In this document: one piece after another, positions 24,246 to 34,869 of the stretch | How the letters are laid out: every line of letters begins with the position of its first letter | Numbering within the stretch: the first letter of the stretch is position 1 | DNA from: Phaseolus vulgaris | Taxonomy: Eukaryota > Streptophyta > Magnoliopsida > Fabales > Fabaceae | Assembly: GCF_000499845.2 (NCBI RefSeq) | Contig: NC_023758.2 | Span: 30,212,069-30,276,068, forward strand | Reading direction: 5' to 3' | Length of the DNA stretch: 64,000 bases | Notes under the pieces: generated by a model | What the model was told of the DNA's origin: nothing | Databases searched by the model: none | Seen by the model: only the letters and a program-made list of their open reading frames with translations | Position numbers and translations under genes: made by a program

Positions 24246-26114
24246 TCACAGTTGCTTTTTAGGAGGTATGAAAAAATCATCCCTAACATATTTTAACCAA
24301 GGTGGTGTTGAAATAGGAACCTTGGGTAATGAAAAAGATAAAGAAGAAGAAGACCTTGGAGGGTCCATTTGAGGTATAACACGAGTCAACATGATGGATT
24401 TAGAGGAGAAAATGGTGTGACTCGGTGTAGTACTTACTTCTTTTTCTTTCTCATTTTCTCTTTTAGTTTTCATTTTTATTTGGTCCTCATGAACCTCTTT
24501 GGGAGAGAGGGGTTTTAATATAACCTTGCGCCCTAGGAAGGAAAAAGACATTGTATTGGATAGGCCATCATGTAAAACATGTCTATCATATTGCCAAGGC
24601 CTTCCTAAAAGAAGATGAGAAGCTTCCATGGGCACAACATCACATAAAACCTCATCTTTATACTTTCCTATAGCAAAGTTAATGAGGACTTGTTTATTCA
24701 CCATGATTTCACCTACTTCACTAAGCCATTGTAATTTGTAGGGCTTGGTATGAGAGATAGTGGATAAGGCTAACTTCTCCACAACTCTTGTACTAGCCAC
24801 ATTAGTGCAACTTCCTCCATCAATAATCAAGGAACATAACTTGTTGTTGATAAGACATCGGGTGTGAAAATTAGTTTCTCTTTGAGTATCATTCAAAGAT
24901 TTTGGAATTGTGCCCAACATACGTCTTACCATCAATAAGTCACCTTCACAAGGACTTTCACTCCCATTTTCACTTGATGGTCTAGAAGGTGAAGAATGCC
25001 TAGATGAATTGGAATCATGCTCACTAACTACAATGCCTTCATTCATGTACATACTTCGTTTAGAAGGGCAATTAGCAGCAATGTGACCATATCCCAAACA
25101 TTTAAAACACTTTTGACTAGACGATTTAATTGGGGATTTAGGCCTAGAAGTAGATGGCGTAGGATCCTTGGGTTTGAAAGAAGAATCTTTGGAAGGATGT
25201 TTAGAAAAAGAATTTTTGTTTCTCCAAGACTTGGAGTAGTATCCATCATTGGAAGCATTTTTGAAAGAGTTTTTCTTAGCAAGTTGGGCTTCCACCTTCA
25301 TTGCAAGATGAACTAAAGAGCCCAATGATGAATACTCTTGTAATTCAACAAAGTCTTGAATATCCTTCCTAAGACCACTCACAAACCTAGCAATCATAGC
25401 TTCCTCACCTTCCTCTAATTCAATTTTAAGCACAAACGTTTCTAGCTCTTTATAATATTCATCCACATTTAGCGTGCCTTGTTGAAACCGTTGGAGTCTC
25501 AACATGAGGTCTTTCCTAAAATGTGGGGGCACAAACCTAGCGCGCATATGATCCTTTAAAGAGTTCCAAGAGTCCACGGGAGGACCCTTGTGATAGATAA
25601 TGTCCTTTACAATTCCATGCCACCATTTCATGGCATAATCACTAAACTCTAGGGTGGCTAGCTTGAGCTTATGCTCATCTTGGATCTCATGGATCTCAAA
25701 AATTTGTTCACACTTAGCCTCCCAATCTAAATATACATTAGGATCACTTGAGCCATTGAAACAAGGAAGCTTGACCGAAGGTAGCCTAGCCTTTGCATCT
25801 TGGTAGTAGCCATTGCCATAGTGAGGTCTCTCCCCTTGGTTGTGATGTCTATGTCCAAGGAATTGGGGTGGAGTTCTCCTTCTCCTATGGTCCTCTTCAC
25901 GGCCTATGTCATTGGAAGAACCTTTTGTTGAAGGTCTATGTGAATGATGCCCATCATGGATAGAAGGAGATGGTCTAGCTTGTTGGACCTCCATCTTTTG
26001 CATTTTCTCTTCCAAGCGTCTAATAGTTCTTTGTGCTTCATGTAATTCACCAAGGATTGAAGCTTTGGAAGGAGAATTCTGCTTGTATGATGCATCACTT
26101 GAAAATCCAGCCAT
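24246..26114 (-). CDS. Gag-protease polyprotein of element E (chromovirus type)
   Basis: This is an uninterrupted frame of 622 codons. Residues 20-46 look like a coiled coil. Residues about 110-280 form a retrotransposon gag domain ('DPNVYLDWEAKCEQIFE', 'FVPPHFRKDLMLRLQ'). A CCHC zinc knuckle (CFKCLGYGHIAANC) is at 336-349. An aspartic-protease motif (LIIDGGSCTNVAS) has its Asp near residue 432. The frame ends TGA about ten bases before Athila sequence resumes, with no RT downstream. It would package and cleave a retrotransposon particle. Whether it is still expressed is unknown. The start is the ATG that gives the longest frame. Confidence 0.85.
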   Translation of the reverse strand: MAGFSSDASYKQNSPSKASILGELHEAQRTIRRLEEKMQKMEVQQARPSPSIHDGHHSHRPSTKGSSNDIGREEDHRRRRTPPQFLGHRHHNQGERPHYGNGYYQDAKARLPSVKLPCFNGSSDPNVYLDWEAKCEQIFEIHEIQDEHKLKLATLEFSDYAMKWWHGIVKDIIYHKGPPVDSWNSLKDHMRARFVPPHFRKDLMLRLQRFQQGTLNVDEYYKELETFVLKIELEEGEEAMIARFVSGLRKDIQDFVELQEYSSLGSLVHLAMKVEAQLAKKNSFKNASNDGYYSKSWRNKNSFSKHPSKDSSFKPKDPTPSTSRPKSPIKSSSQKCFKCLGYGHIAANCPSKRSMYMNEGIVVSEHDSNSSRHSSPSRPSSENGSESPCEGDLLMVRRMLGTIPKSLNDTQRETNFHTRCLINNKLCSLIIDGGSCTNVASTRVVEKLALSTISHTKPYKLQWLSEVGEIMVNKQVLINFAIGKYKDEVLCDVVPMEASHLLLGRPWQYDRHVLHDGLSNTMSFSFLGRKVILKPLSPKEVHEDQIKMKTKRENEKEKEVSTTPSHTIFSSKSIMLTRVIPQMDPPRSSSSLSFSLPKVPISTPPWLKYVRDDFFIPPKKQL

Positions 26115-27447
26115 TTGTAATTAAAAACAGCAAACACACAAAAACAGCAAATAAGTTAAGAAACAAAATTAGCAAAAACAGTGAGTGTTTTAAGCAAAAT
26201 GCCGAAGTGAATTGAGGCTGAAAAAAGAGATCACTCTCAAAGAAATAATGTTCTTGCACCAATCTGATCTTGAGGCCTTGGAATCCTCAAATGAAATATG
26301 TCAAAGCAAGCACACCAATCTCAAGAGCAACCACCACAAAACCAATGAAACAATAAAGACAAACAAGAAAAGGTATAAGCAAGGAAAGGTAATTGCAAAA
26401 GGAATACTATATGTAAGACAAACTCAAAGAGTAAGAATGAAAGATAATCAAGAAAATAAAAAACTCAATGAGAAAAGTAGGCACACAAAAGAATACTTAA
26501 GAAAAAGTTCTAGAGTAGATGAAGAAAACAAAAAAAAAATTAGCTACTGGAATTTTTTTTTTAAAAGGCAAACTGTGCTTGATATTCACTGATTTAACTG
26601 GAATGATGTAGAGCGAACTGGATTATGAAATTTAAACCACAGAAACTTCAAGATGTTAACTCAATAATGGCACTGGAATCAATTAAAAACAGTAAGCCAA
26701 TTGAGAGAAATAAATTTTTCAAAATCGCTGCCAGATTACCGTATTTTTTTCGGCAGAAATGTACACTTTTTTTATTTTATTTATCATTTTTTGTGTACTT
26801 CGTATTTTTGAATGATTCTTTTTTCTAATCTTTTCTAACACTTTGAATATCACAAATCCAGAATTTCAGAATTTTCCAGTGAGTAAATCAATTGAAATAA
26901 GAAAAAACAGTAAACACTTTTTTTCAGAAACAGAGGAATCCTAATAGGAACAAAAAACAGAATTATGAACTAGCAAATACATAATGGAAAATGATGTATT
27001 GGAACTTGTATAGGTCTAGAATACAAGTATGAACTCAATTCTAAAAAGAAAATGCACAAAGGATCAACATCAATTCAGAAAATTATATGACACCAAAGCA
27101 AGAAACAATCAAAGCAATAAAAGTACTACTAGAAGTAATGACAATTATGGAATAACATGACTAAGACAAAACTTGACATGATTACAAAATTAAAAGACTC
27201 ATCACAAATTTTAACAACAAGTGAAAGGAAGCTTAAGGTAAACTCTAGGAAGGATAATGCCATTCCAAAAGAGCAACCATACTCATAAGAATTATGAGTG
27301 CCATAAACCTTTTCACAAGCACTTGGTGTAAAAGAAAAAAACAGCAAGAAAACTCAATTAAAATTCTAAAACAGAAACTTAAATTGCAAGAAAATTAAAG
27401 AGCTCTTGAAATAAAGTGCACACAACTCAACAATTAAACAAGAAGAA

Positions 27448-27466
27448 CCTAAGACTCATGATACCA
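27448..27466 (-). other. Primer binding site of element E (tRNA-Met type)
   Basis: On the minus strand it reads TGGTATCATGAGTCTTAGG, two bases inside the LTR end at 27469. It resembles the common plant site complementary to initiator tRNA-Met. Confidence 0.65.
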
Positions 27467-27468
27467 CA

Positions 27469-28499
27469 TGATGTGATTCCACTAGCCATATAGAGAATGA
27501 TTCTTGACCTTCTTAGGAATCACCTTGAGTTGGACATTATAGAGGCACTTTTCTTAGAGTTGGATCATTTGTTCTAAGACAAGAACTCACCAAAAACTAG
27601 TACCAAATTCCAAACTCATTTGGGTGAACCAATTTTAGTCAAATTGAACCAAAAAAGAAGAGAAACTAAAAGGAACAACAGAATTGAAATTAAAAGGCAA
27701 GAACAGAACATAGGTGCTGGAAAAACAGAAAAACCAAACCAAAAAAAAAAACTCAAGAACACAAGACAACATGAACATTTGAAAGAGAAGAAAGGAAGGA
27801 GAAGAGAGTGCTCATGAAGATGGAAGAATGTTGGATGATCTCGCCACTAGAAGTGTGGAATGCTACTAGATAAGAGTGATGCCGCCACTTGAGGACTCCA
27901 TTGATCCATCAAGATAAGACTAGAGAAGAAGGCTCCAAAAGCTCTTCAAAGTTCACTCAAAATTTGAGTAGAGTTTTCTTAGATTAATTCCAATCTGAAT
28001 TTTACAAAGGAAGCACCTCTATTTATAGCCTAAGGTGCTGAAAAAATAGGTGGGAAATTTCAAATAAACTCATTTGAAATTCCCACCAAAAACAAGTCAC
28101 ATGGGAGGTGTGACCTTTTTCTACTATGACACCTCCCAAAAACTACACCTACACCTATCTACTAATACACCCCCCCTAAGACTCTTAACTAAAGACTAAA
28201 AGATGCTTTAACAATAGAGGTTTCTAATGTTTCCCTCTAAGCACCTTTCTAAACAATATTTATTTAAAACTTGGCTTTGCCCTTCATGGGATGGTCTTTG
28301 GGCTTTTGTGGGCTTTGGCCTTCTTGGGCTTGGGCTTGGGCTTTATCTTTTGCAAAGATTAACAAGAAAAACTTTAAATGTGAAGGCGAATGATCTTGTT
28401 CTTCATTATAAAAAGCCACATTTAGTTGATTCTCATCACTTTTCATTTCATCTTCAAATCACAAACATATTAGAAACATGAATCTTGAGGTCTTTTACA
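27469..28499 (-). repeat. Single LTR of element E
   Basis: About 1.03 kb, TG...CA, next to the primer binding site. On the minus strand a TATA box (GGCTATAAATAGAGG) occurs near 28015-28030, consistent with an LTR promoter driving the gag frame to the left. Confidence 0.6.
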
Positions 28500-29888
28500 G
28501 GGTTGTAATGAGGCTGGGCTTCCAAAAAATATTGGTTTTTCTTAGATAACAAAATGCACATCTTAAAGAAGAAGAACATACCTACAATTCAATTATAGAA
28601 AACATATATGTTATCTAATTACCACTTTCTTTCTATATCACCTTTTTCCTCATTTTCTTTCTTTTTATGATTTTCATGAAATTTTTCTATCTTTCTTTTC
28701 TATTTCTTTTTCTTCTTCTGTTTCTGTTTCTTTTTTTTTTTGTTTTTTTTTGTTTTCAATAATAGGAAAAGATTCTTTTTATTTTCAACTTTTTGAACTT
28801 TCAAAATCAGAACCAACCATTCCCTTTTCTATATGTATTGCATCTATGTTCTCCTTCCTTAGACATGCTAAAGGGTAGAAAATTATATCAATAAAGGTTA
28901 AGGTGCAATATTAACAGAAAATTTCTTGGCCCAAAGGGGATATAAAAAAAAATGGAATTCTAATATAAAGGTTGACTTTTTGGCCCTGTCTCCTAATTAA
29001 CACAAACAAATGCCTCAATCATCTTCATGATCTTTTCTGATGCAACAAAAATAAAAATTAAGCAACCACAATTGTCAATTCATCAGTAAAACCCTCAAAA
29101 CTGTTTAAAGTTCACACACTCACTTGGTTTAAATGGTCTCATTCCTTTTTGTCTTGTCATTATCTGTCCTAATCAATCATCCTGTTAAATTTTCATGTAT
29201 CATAATTTTAACTACATTTGAATAGGGATTCAATCATATTTTCTTTTCTAACATGTGTCTAATTCATCTCACTATTTAATATTTAAACACAAATTCTTTT
29301 TTCCACAATTCAAAATTAATATTCTAGTTCTTTTTTTTATTTGAGAAAAATAAACTAGAAAACAAACAAATTAAAACTGGAAATTTATTCAAGAAAGATA
29401 ATTCAAAACCTAAAACTAACAAACTAACAAAAACAACAAATTTATTCAAAATACAAAATAAGCAACTAAAACAAACTAAAAAAATAAGCAAATAAGCAAA
29501 AAACAAAATAACCGAAAAATAAAATAAATAAAATAAGAAAAAAAATTCAAATAACTGAAAAGAAAAGAGAATTAGAAAGATAAAACCATTTTTTTGCTCA
29601 ATCCTCTCTTCTTAAGAAGTCATCCAGCTTTTTGTTAAAATCTTTATCTACCGTGTTGCTTCATTTGTTGGATCTGCCCCCATGAATAATAGAACCTGTC
29701 CCTAGGTCAAAAATACATAACCTGCAAAATGATTAGGAGGCATATAGGATTTTTTTTTTTATTATTATTTACTTTTTTTAATTTTTAATTTTAAATAAAA
29801 TCAGCAAAGGTAATAAAACAACATAAAACTAAAATGTGGGCTAGGTTGCCTCCTAGTAAGCGCTCGTTTCATCTAGCTTGACGCCGGT
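28500..29888 (-). other. Athila 3' region, non-coding
   Basis: There is low coding potential and several polypyrimidine or poly-T runs (about 28680-28760). Just left of the gag stop the minus strand reads 'gcgtcaagctagatgaaacgagcgcttactaggaggcaacctag', a block I associate with Athila sequence downstream of pol. Gag is thus joined directly to 3' sequence, so pol is deleted. Confidence 0.5.
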
Positions 29889-31499
29889 TTATTTCAAGAT
29901 AGACAACTTTCTTTGTTGCATCATGTTGTATGCATTCTTCCTTGTTACAAGAACATCTTCAACCACACCATAAGGATCTTTGATGGATCTGTCTGCCAAC
30001 TGCATCTTAGTGGATTGAACCTCCAAATCGCCTAAATACATTGCAACCTTGTCCACAGATAAAGCACCCATAGACACGGGAAGATTAAAACCTCCTAAGT
30101 TCTTGGAATTTTGAAGCAAGTCCCTTTGAGTCATGACACTGCATCTAACCTCCATCTCTCTATTTCTCTCTTCAATATAGCTCCTATTCTTCAGAAATCT
30201 CTCAAATGTTGAATCTTGCTTCAGATTTCCTGCAAAATAATTCCTAGGGAGCAATTTGTCAAAGAATTTTATGTCCTTCTCTGTTTTTGAAGGAGGATGA
30301 GGATATGATAAATTTTTTTCAAGAACACTTCTCTCCTTATTTTTATTTTTTTCTTCCTCACTTCTTTTCATTTCTCTCTCTAACTCCTCAGTCTCATCTT
30401 CTTTTTCAGCTATTACCTTATTGCAATGCTCTTTTGGGTTGGTTTGGTTGTCAACTGAAAACTGACCACTTTGTATTTCTTCAAATTGTTTGGCCACTTT
30501 TCCCATTTGGATTTCTATATTCCTGATCGTTGCCATGATATTTTCTTCCATTATCACAAGCTTTGTTAGGGCTTCTTCAACTTTACTCATTCTTTCAAGC
30601 ATGAATGGATCCTCAACTTCAGGTGAATTGTTCAGATAAGAACAGTGACCATTAGGATGATAACCTCCACAAAAATCACACATGATTGATTGATTCTGGC
30701 TTTGAGATGAATGCACAACATATAACTGTTGGGGTAATTTAGCCATTTGTGCGGTTAGTTGCCCAATCTGCTGTGTCAGAATTTTATTTTGAGCTAAGAG
30801 TGCATCTTCTAACAACCCTTCCTTTTGAGTATTTTGTCTATCATGTTGGGATTGATAATCAGTTGACGCCAATGCAACAATAATCCTTATCGCTTGTTCT
30901 ACATCAAGAGCCATCATTGTGACGCCAGCTCCAACATCTAGGAGCATCTTTGTGTCAGATCTGAGACCGGAGAGAAATATGCTCAGTTGAGCAATATCTT
31001 CAAATCCATGATTTGGGCATTTTCTAAGTATCATTTTAAATCTTTCCAATCTCTCACAGAATGATTCATCTGCTCCTTGTCTGAACACAGAAATTTCAGA
31101 CTTTTCTTTGATGTAGAGAGAAATTGGAAAAAATCTTTGCAGAAATTTTTCCTCTACATCCTTCCAACTAGTGAGACTCTGATTTGGAAGTGATATGAGC
31201 CAATCCTTAGCCTTTCCTGCCAATGACAAAGAAAACAAACGCATATAAGCATTTTCAAGATCGCTTGATTGAAAGCCCATTGTTCCTACCAATTCATAAA
31301 ATGTAGACAAATGTGAACATGGATCCTCATGATCCATTGCTTTGAATTGATGAGTAACGATGAGAGTGAGAAAATTAGGATTTATTTTCAAGGCCTTAGC
31401 GGTTGCAGGTATTGCGATACTAGAATAATGCCTTGGTCCTTGGTACATGACATAATCTCCAAGTGTCCTCTTAGGAGGTGGTGTTTGTTCTTCTATCAT
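29889..31499 (-). CDS. Gag protein of the Athila-like element
   Basis: An open frame of 536 codons. Residues about 40-230 carry a gag domain typical of Athila ('HEDPCSHLSTFYELV', 'KAKDWLISLPNQSLTSW', 'FLQRFFP', 'FCERLERFKMILRKCPNHG'). A short knuckle (CDFCGGYHPNGHC) sits near residue 280, followed by an E/K-rich stretch. The C-terminus resembles the start of an Athila protease ('MQLADRSIKDPYGVVEDVLV'), but the active-site DLGAS block is absent, so proteolysis is unlikely. It lies 5' to where pol should be, and pol is missing. The frame is intact, so it could supply or depend on particles of other Athila copies; that is inference. Confidence 0.85.
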   Translation of the reverse strand: MIEEQTPPPKRTLGDYVMYQGPRHYSSIAIPATAKALKINPNFLTLIVTHQFKAMDHEDPCSHLSTFYELVGTMGFQSSDLENAYMRLFSLSLAGKAKDWLISLPNQSLTSWKDVEEKFLQRFFPISLYIKEKSEISVFRQGADESFCERLERFKMILRKCPNHGFEDIAQLSIFLSGLRSDTKMLLDVGAGVTMMALDVEQAIRIIVALASTDYQSQHDRQNTQKEGLLEDALLAQNKILTQQIGQLTAQMAKLPQQLYVVHSSQSQNQSIMCDFCGGYHPNGHCSYLNNSPEVEDPFMLERMSKVEEALTKLVIMEENIMATIRNIEIQMGKVAKQFEEIQSGQFSVDNQTNPKEHCNKVIAEKEDETEELEREMKRSEEEKNKNKERSVLEKNLSYPHPPSKTEKDIKFFDKLLPRNYFAGNLKQDSTFERFLKNRSYIEERNREMEVRCSVMTQRDLLQNSKNLGGFNLPVSMGALSVDKVAMYLGDLEVQSTKMQLADRSIKDPYGVVEDVLVTRKNAYNMMQQRKLSILK

Positions 31500-32294
31500 G
31501 TTGCTTTCACCCTAAAACATATTAGTGGAGAAAAAAAAAACAGAGTATATATATATTTTTTTAAATATCAAAATAAATAAAAATTGAAGATAAAAATAAA
31601 AACAAATTAAAATAAATCTGCAAAAGAAAATAAAAATAACACAAAAACAAAATAAAATAAAACACTAAAATAACCCTAAGAGAAAAATAACAAAAATATA
31701 CAGAAAAAAAATAAAATAAAAAAATAAAAATAAAAACGTACATAAAATAAAAACTAAAAACAAGGGAAAAGAAAATGAATAAATAAAAAATATAAAACAA
31801 AAATAAATAAAAACTTAAAAATACAATATACTAACGTACTTAAAATAACAAATAAATAATATGAATAAAATAAAAACAAAATAAAATAAAAAAAATAAAA
31901 CAGAAGATTATAATTGTAAAAAACTAACCAACTTATTTAAAAGATGCTAGCTAACATAAAAATAAAAACTAAATGATAAATAATTAAAACAAATAAATAA
32001 AAACTACCTAAACCTAAATAAAACTACGTAAACTAATCCTAAAATAAAATAAAATAAAATATAATAAAACAAAACAAAACAAAATAAAAATAAACTAAAA
32101 TAAATAACGTAAAGAAAAGAAAAGAAAATAATATAAAAACAACAACTTTCTTTTTTAAAAGAGCAAATCTATAATAAAATCAAATTAAATCTAATTTTAA
32201 TAAAATAAACAAAATCAAAAAAAATCAAAAAAAATCAAAAAAATTAAAATATTTACAATATTTAGGAAATTATACTCAACAAATTAAACCTTTC
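31500..32294 (-). other. Athila 5' leader, A/T-only-like low complexity
   Basis: Between the primer binding site and gag the plus strand is a long run of 'aaataaaataaaaacaaa'-type sequence, so the sense transcript would be U-rich. No coding content is seen. It is unusually long and biased for a leader. Confidence 0.5.
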
Positions 32295-32310
32295 CCCGGC
32301 AACGGCGCCA
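32295..32310 (-). other. Primer binding site of the Athila element (tRNA-Asp)
   Basis: On the minus strand it reads TGGCGCCGTTGCCGGG, complementary to the 3' end of plant tRNA-Asp including CCA, six bases inside the LTR boundary. Confidence 0.85.
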
Positions 32311-32316
32311 AAAACT

Positions 32317-33421
32317 TGATGACTTTTTACAGTAAGTGCACCGTGTTTGTCAGAAGTAATAATTGTCCCTAAAGACGGATATCGATCCCACAAGGAACAG
32401 TGAATTATCAAGTACAATAATCGCTAAATATAAAACAAAAAAATTAAAAGTGTATTGAAAGTGGTTGGGTTGACGATGATTAATAAGAAAACAGACAAAG
32501 AATTAGTTGTTTCAATTGGAAAAATAGGGATTAGGTTTCATCTCTCTCACTCTCATGTATTTTGATTAGCATGTCAATATTAAGTTCTTTAATTGAAATT
32601 GATGCCCGTATAAAATTCATTTATATCGATTCCTCGCATATAAAATCCTTAAGAATGTTCCCTAACTATCGATCCCTCGCATACTTATAAGAACAACTTA
32701 GAACGAAGCTCAGACGTTTAATAGCAATTAACATTTCAAGTCTATTCCTAGCACTCAAATATGTTAAGTATTGTTGTTTAGGTCCGAGCCCTAAAAATAC
32801 CTCCCGGAGATTTAAGATTCTCAATTTGTCACGGAAAATTAAATGTAAAACAACAATTCCAATAATCAATCAAGAACTAAATATTAATATATAAAATATC
32901 ACCTCAATACATAAGAGTTTGAGCAGATTACTCCCAATCTCAAAGGGTAGAATTAGCCACGCATACTTCTATCACCTTCTATTCTCCCAATTGGGTTACA
33001 ATTCACTCTGTGGTGTTTTCCTCTCAATCTGGCACACTAAGGTTGAGCCTCTAGCCCTCTATTTATCCTAGTTTTCTAGGGTTAGGTTGTTTATTGTGTC
33101 GCGCTAATTGGCTAAATGATAAAACATAAAAAAGGCTCAATCTTTCTTTGCATCTTTTTCCATTCTGGAACCTTCTATCTTTATTTTTTTAGCTCAAATC
33201 ATTCATCTTTAATCCAAATCTCCAATATTCCTTAGAAATCTGCAATTAACACCAAATTTGGGAATAAAATACTTTTATTCAAATAAAGATCATAAAAAAT
33301 GTAAAAATGTAAAAAGGTATAAATTCATAAATTAGGGATTATTTTATATGTAAATTAGCAATAAATTCTCATAAGTGCCTATATTTTAATATGAAATATT
33401 ATTGAAATTAGACATTTATCA
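32317..33421 (-). repeat. Athila right LTR (5' LTR in element sense)
   Basis: It begins TGATGACTTTTTACAG and ends GACATTTATCA, next to the tRNA-Asp primer binding site at 32295-32310. It differs from the left LTR by scattered single bases and a 3-base gap (cggtcag/cgg), suggesting a relatively recent insertion. Confidence 0.9.
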
Positions 33422-34319
33422 CCCCCAGCCTCGAAGAGCTTATCGGGTCAGTCCCCGAGGACGATCTCCTTGACGATAGTGTCGAGATGATTTGTCGTGG
33501 CCTGATACTGACCCGTCGAGGAGTTAAGGCTTGCAGGCGGCGCATCGAGGACTTGTCGTGCCTCGAACACCAACTTCAGGAGGCGTCCAACAACCTGAAG
33601 CAGGTCGTTGATTCGAACACAGCCTATGAAAAGAAGTTATGTTTGCAGGCTGCTGAGCTCGGGCTTGGTGTGGCTCGGGTGGCCGAGGTGGAAAAGGCCG
33701 ATGCTGAAAAGGCGGTCGCGATAGCTCAGTTACGAAAGGTGCTGGAGGAGGTCGAGCGCAAGGGGACACTTCTGGAGGGGGAGGCCGCTTAGGTGGCAGA
33801 GGCCGAGGTGTTGAAGACCATGGAGGATACCATGGTCTTAATAACCCAGAGCTTCGACCTGGCCGTTCGACAGGTTGGGGTGTTGTATGGCGGGCCTCCA
33901 CCTTCTGGTCAATTTGACTAAGAGATGGAGGTCTTCAACAGCCGACTGATCCCTTGCAGGAGAGGTCCATAGCCTTCAGAATGCCGACTAACCTACCCCG
34001 AGCGAACATGTTGAAGACTAGGGCTTAGGCTTTTTTTTTCATTCGTCTTGTTCCCTTGAGGCCAGAGTGTGGCATCCACCCTTACTAACGAATAAAATCG
34101 GTCGCCTTTGAATTTCAATACTTTGTCTTTTCTTTCGGTCGGTGTGAGCATGAGTTAATAATAACTTAACTTAACGAATGCAATCAGTGTAAATTTGATG
34201 CAATCGGTCGCTTGGAGGTAAGTTGCTTAACGAAATTGTAAAGCGCGTCTTATTTAGACAAGTTAAATTGTGCGGTCAGTGTAGCTAGCGATATCAGGAT
34301 GGATCGATACGCTTGTGTG

Positions 34320-34725
34320 GGTATCGGAAGGGAATGTCGATTAGGGTTTAGGGATTAGGGCTACATCCTAGCCGAACGGTGGTGACAAGATGTTGGGAGG
34401 GTATGTCGGTTGAGGCTTCATTCTGGTCAACACTTGCTCTTTTGATTTCGGGAGGGAATGCCGGTTAGGACTACATCCTGACCGAACCATGCGTGAGGAG
34501 TGTCGGGAGGGTATACCGGTTAAAGCTTCATCCTGGCCAACACTTTTGGTTTTGATTATGGGAAAAAATGACGGTTAAGGCTACATCTTGGTCGAACCAT
34601 GGGTGAGGAGTGTCGGGAGGGTATGCCGGTTAGGGCTTTATCCTAACTGACACTTATGGTTTTGGTTTCGGAAGGAAATGCCGGTTAGGGCTACATCTTG
34701 GCCGAACCGTGACTTTTATGTTGAT
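34320..34725. repeat. Degenerate minisatellite in element A
   Basis: Seven or so diverged copies of a unit built on 'gggagggtatgccggttagggctacatcctggccgaac', with alternating spacers ('gtgaggagtgtc' and 'ttttggtttc'), give a higher-order period near 110 bases. It lies between the end of the antisense ORF and the integrase remnant, as in element B. Confidence 0.75.
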
Positions 34726-34869
34726 TTTATGATTTGAACTTTGTTTGACGAAAATGTTTCTTTAAAATCTCTTTGACCACTGGTACTACCGGACGAGGAA
34801 AGAGTGCGTGAATTTTATTCATTGTTCAGCAAAAATAAAATTTGATGTGCGTGACATTCCACGTCTTTG

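Larger units (their letters stand above)
24237..28499 (-). mobile_element. Element E: truncated chromovirus-type Gypsy element inside Athila
   Basis: On the minus strand it reads LTR (28499-27469, TGTAAAAGAC...CACATCA), primer binding site (27466-27448, TGGTATCATGAGTCTTAGG, initiator tRNA-Met type), a leader of about 1.3 kb, then gag-protease (26114-24246). It stops there: no RT, integrase or left LTR is present, and Athila 3' sequence resumes at about 24236. On the other side Athila sequence resumes at 28500 ('gggttgtaatgaggctggg'). The element has therefore lost its 3' half. A clear target duplication was not found. Confidence 0.65.
22881..33421 (-). mobile_element. Athila-like Gypsy retrotransposon, non-autonomous
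   Basis: It is bounded by LTRs of 1106 bp (22881-23986) and 1105 bp (32317-33421) that are nearly identical by eye. Both start TGATGACTTTTTAC and end TTATCA. The target duplication CCCCC is present at 22876-22880 and 33422-33426. Its sense strand is minus. The primer binding site next to the right LTR (32295-32310) reads TGGCGCCGTTGCCGGG on the sense strand, matching the 3' end of plant tRNA-Asp, as in Athila. The polypurine tract (AAGTTGGGGAGAG on the minus strand) abuts the left LTR. Only gag is present; pol is absent, and a truncated chromovirus-type element occupies part of its 3' region. Confidence 0.9.
21499..33930 (+). pseudogene. Antisense ORF of element A (putative gypsy-type transposon protein, Transposase_28-like), broken
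   Basis: The ATG at 21499 lies in the same context (AAGGTTAGTCATGTCT) as the intact start in element B at 43362. The 5' part (21499-22880) keeps the family signature 'FFFMYNCLFSNLHVFLPFDAF...SQLHPNTWASMQAFR' near 21900-22060 and 'FKEKFFKVFVEP' near 22200, in several frames. The Athila element then interrupts it. The 3' part resumes at 33427 with 'IGSVPEDDLLDDSVEMICRGL' followed by a coiled-coil-like E/K/A-rich region to about 33930. It is thus one gene in two pieces about 10.5 kb apart, with frameshifts and stops besides. An intron donor (GAGG|GTATGTTT) is visible near 22451, while its acceptor has decayed. The family's function is unknown. Confidence 0.7.

Noticed and set aside
26212..26592. 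Lys/Asn-rich frame of 126 codons
   Set aside because: Antisense to the leader of element E, A-rich, no domain.
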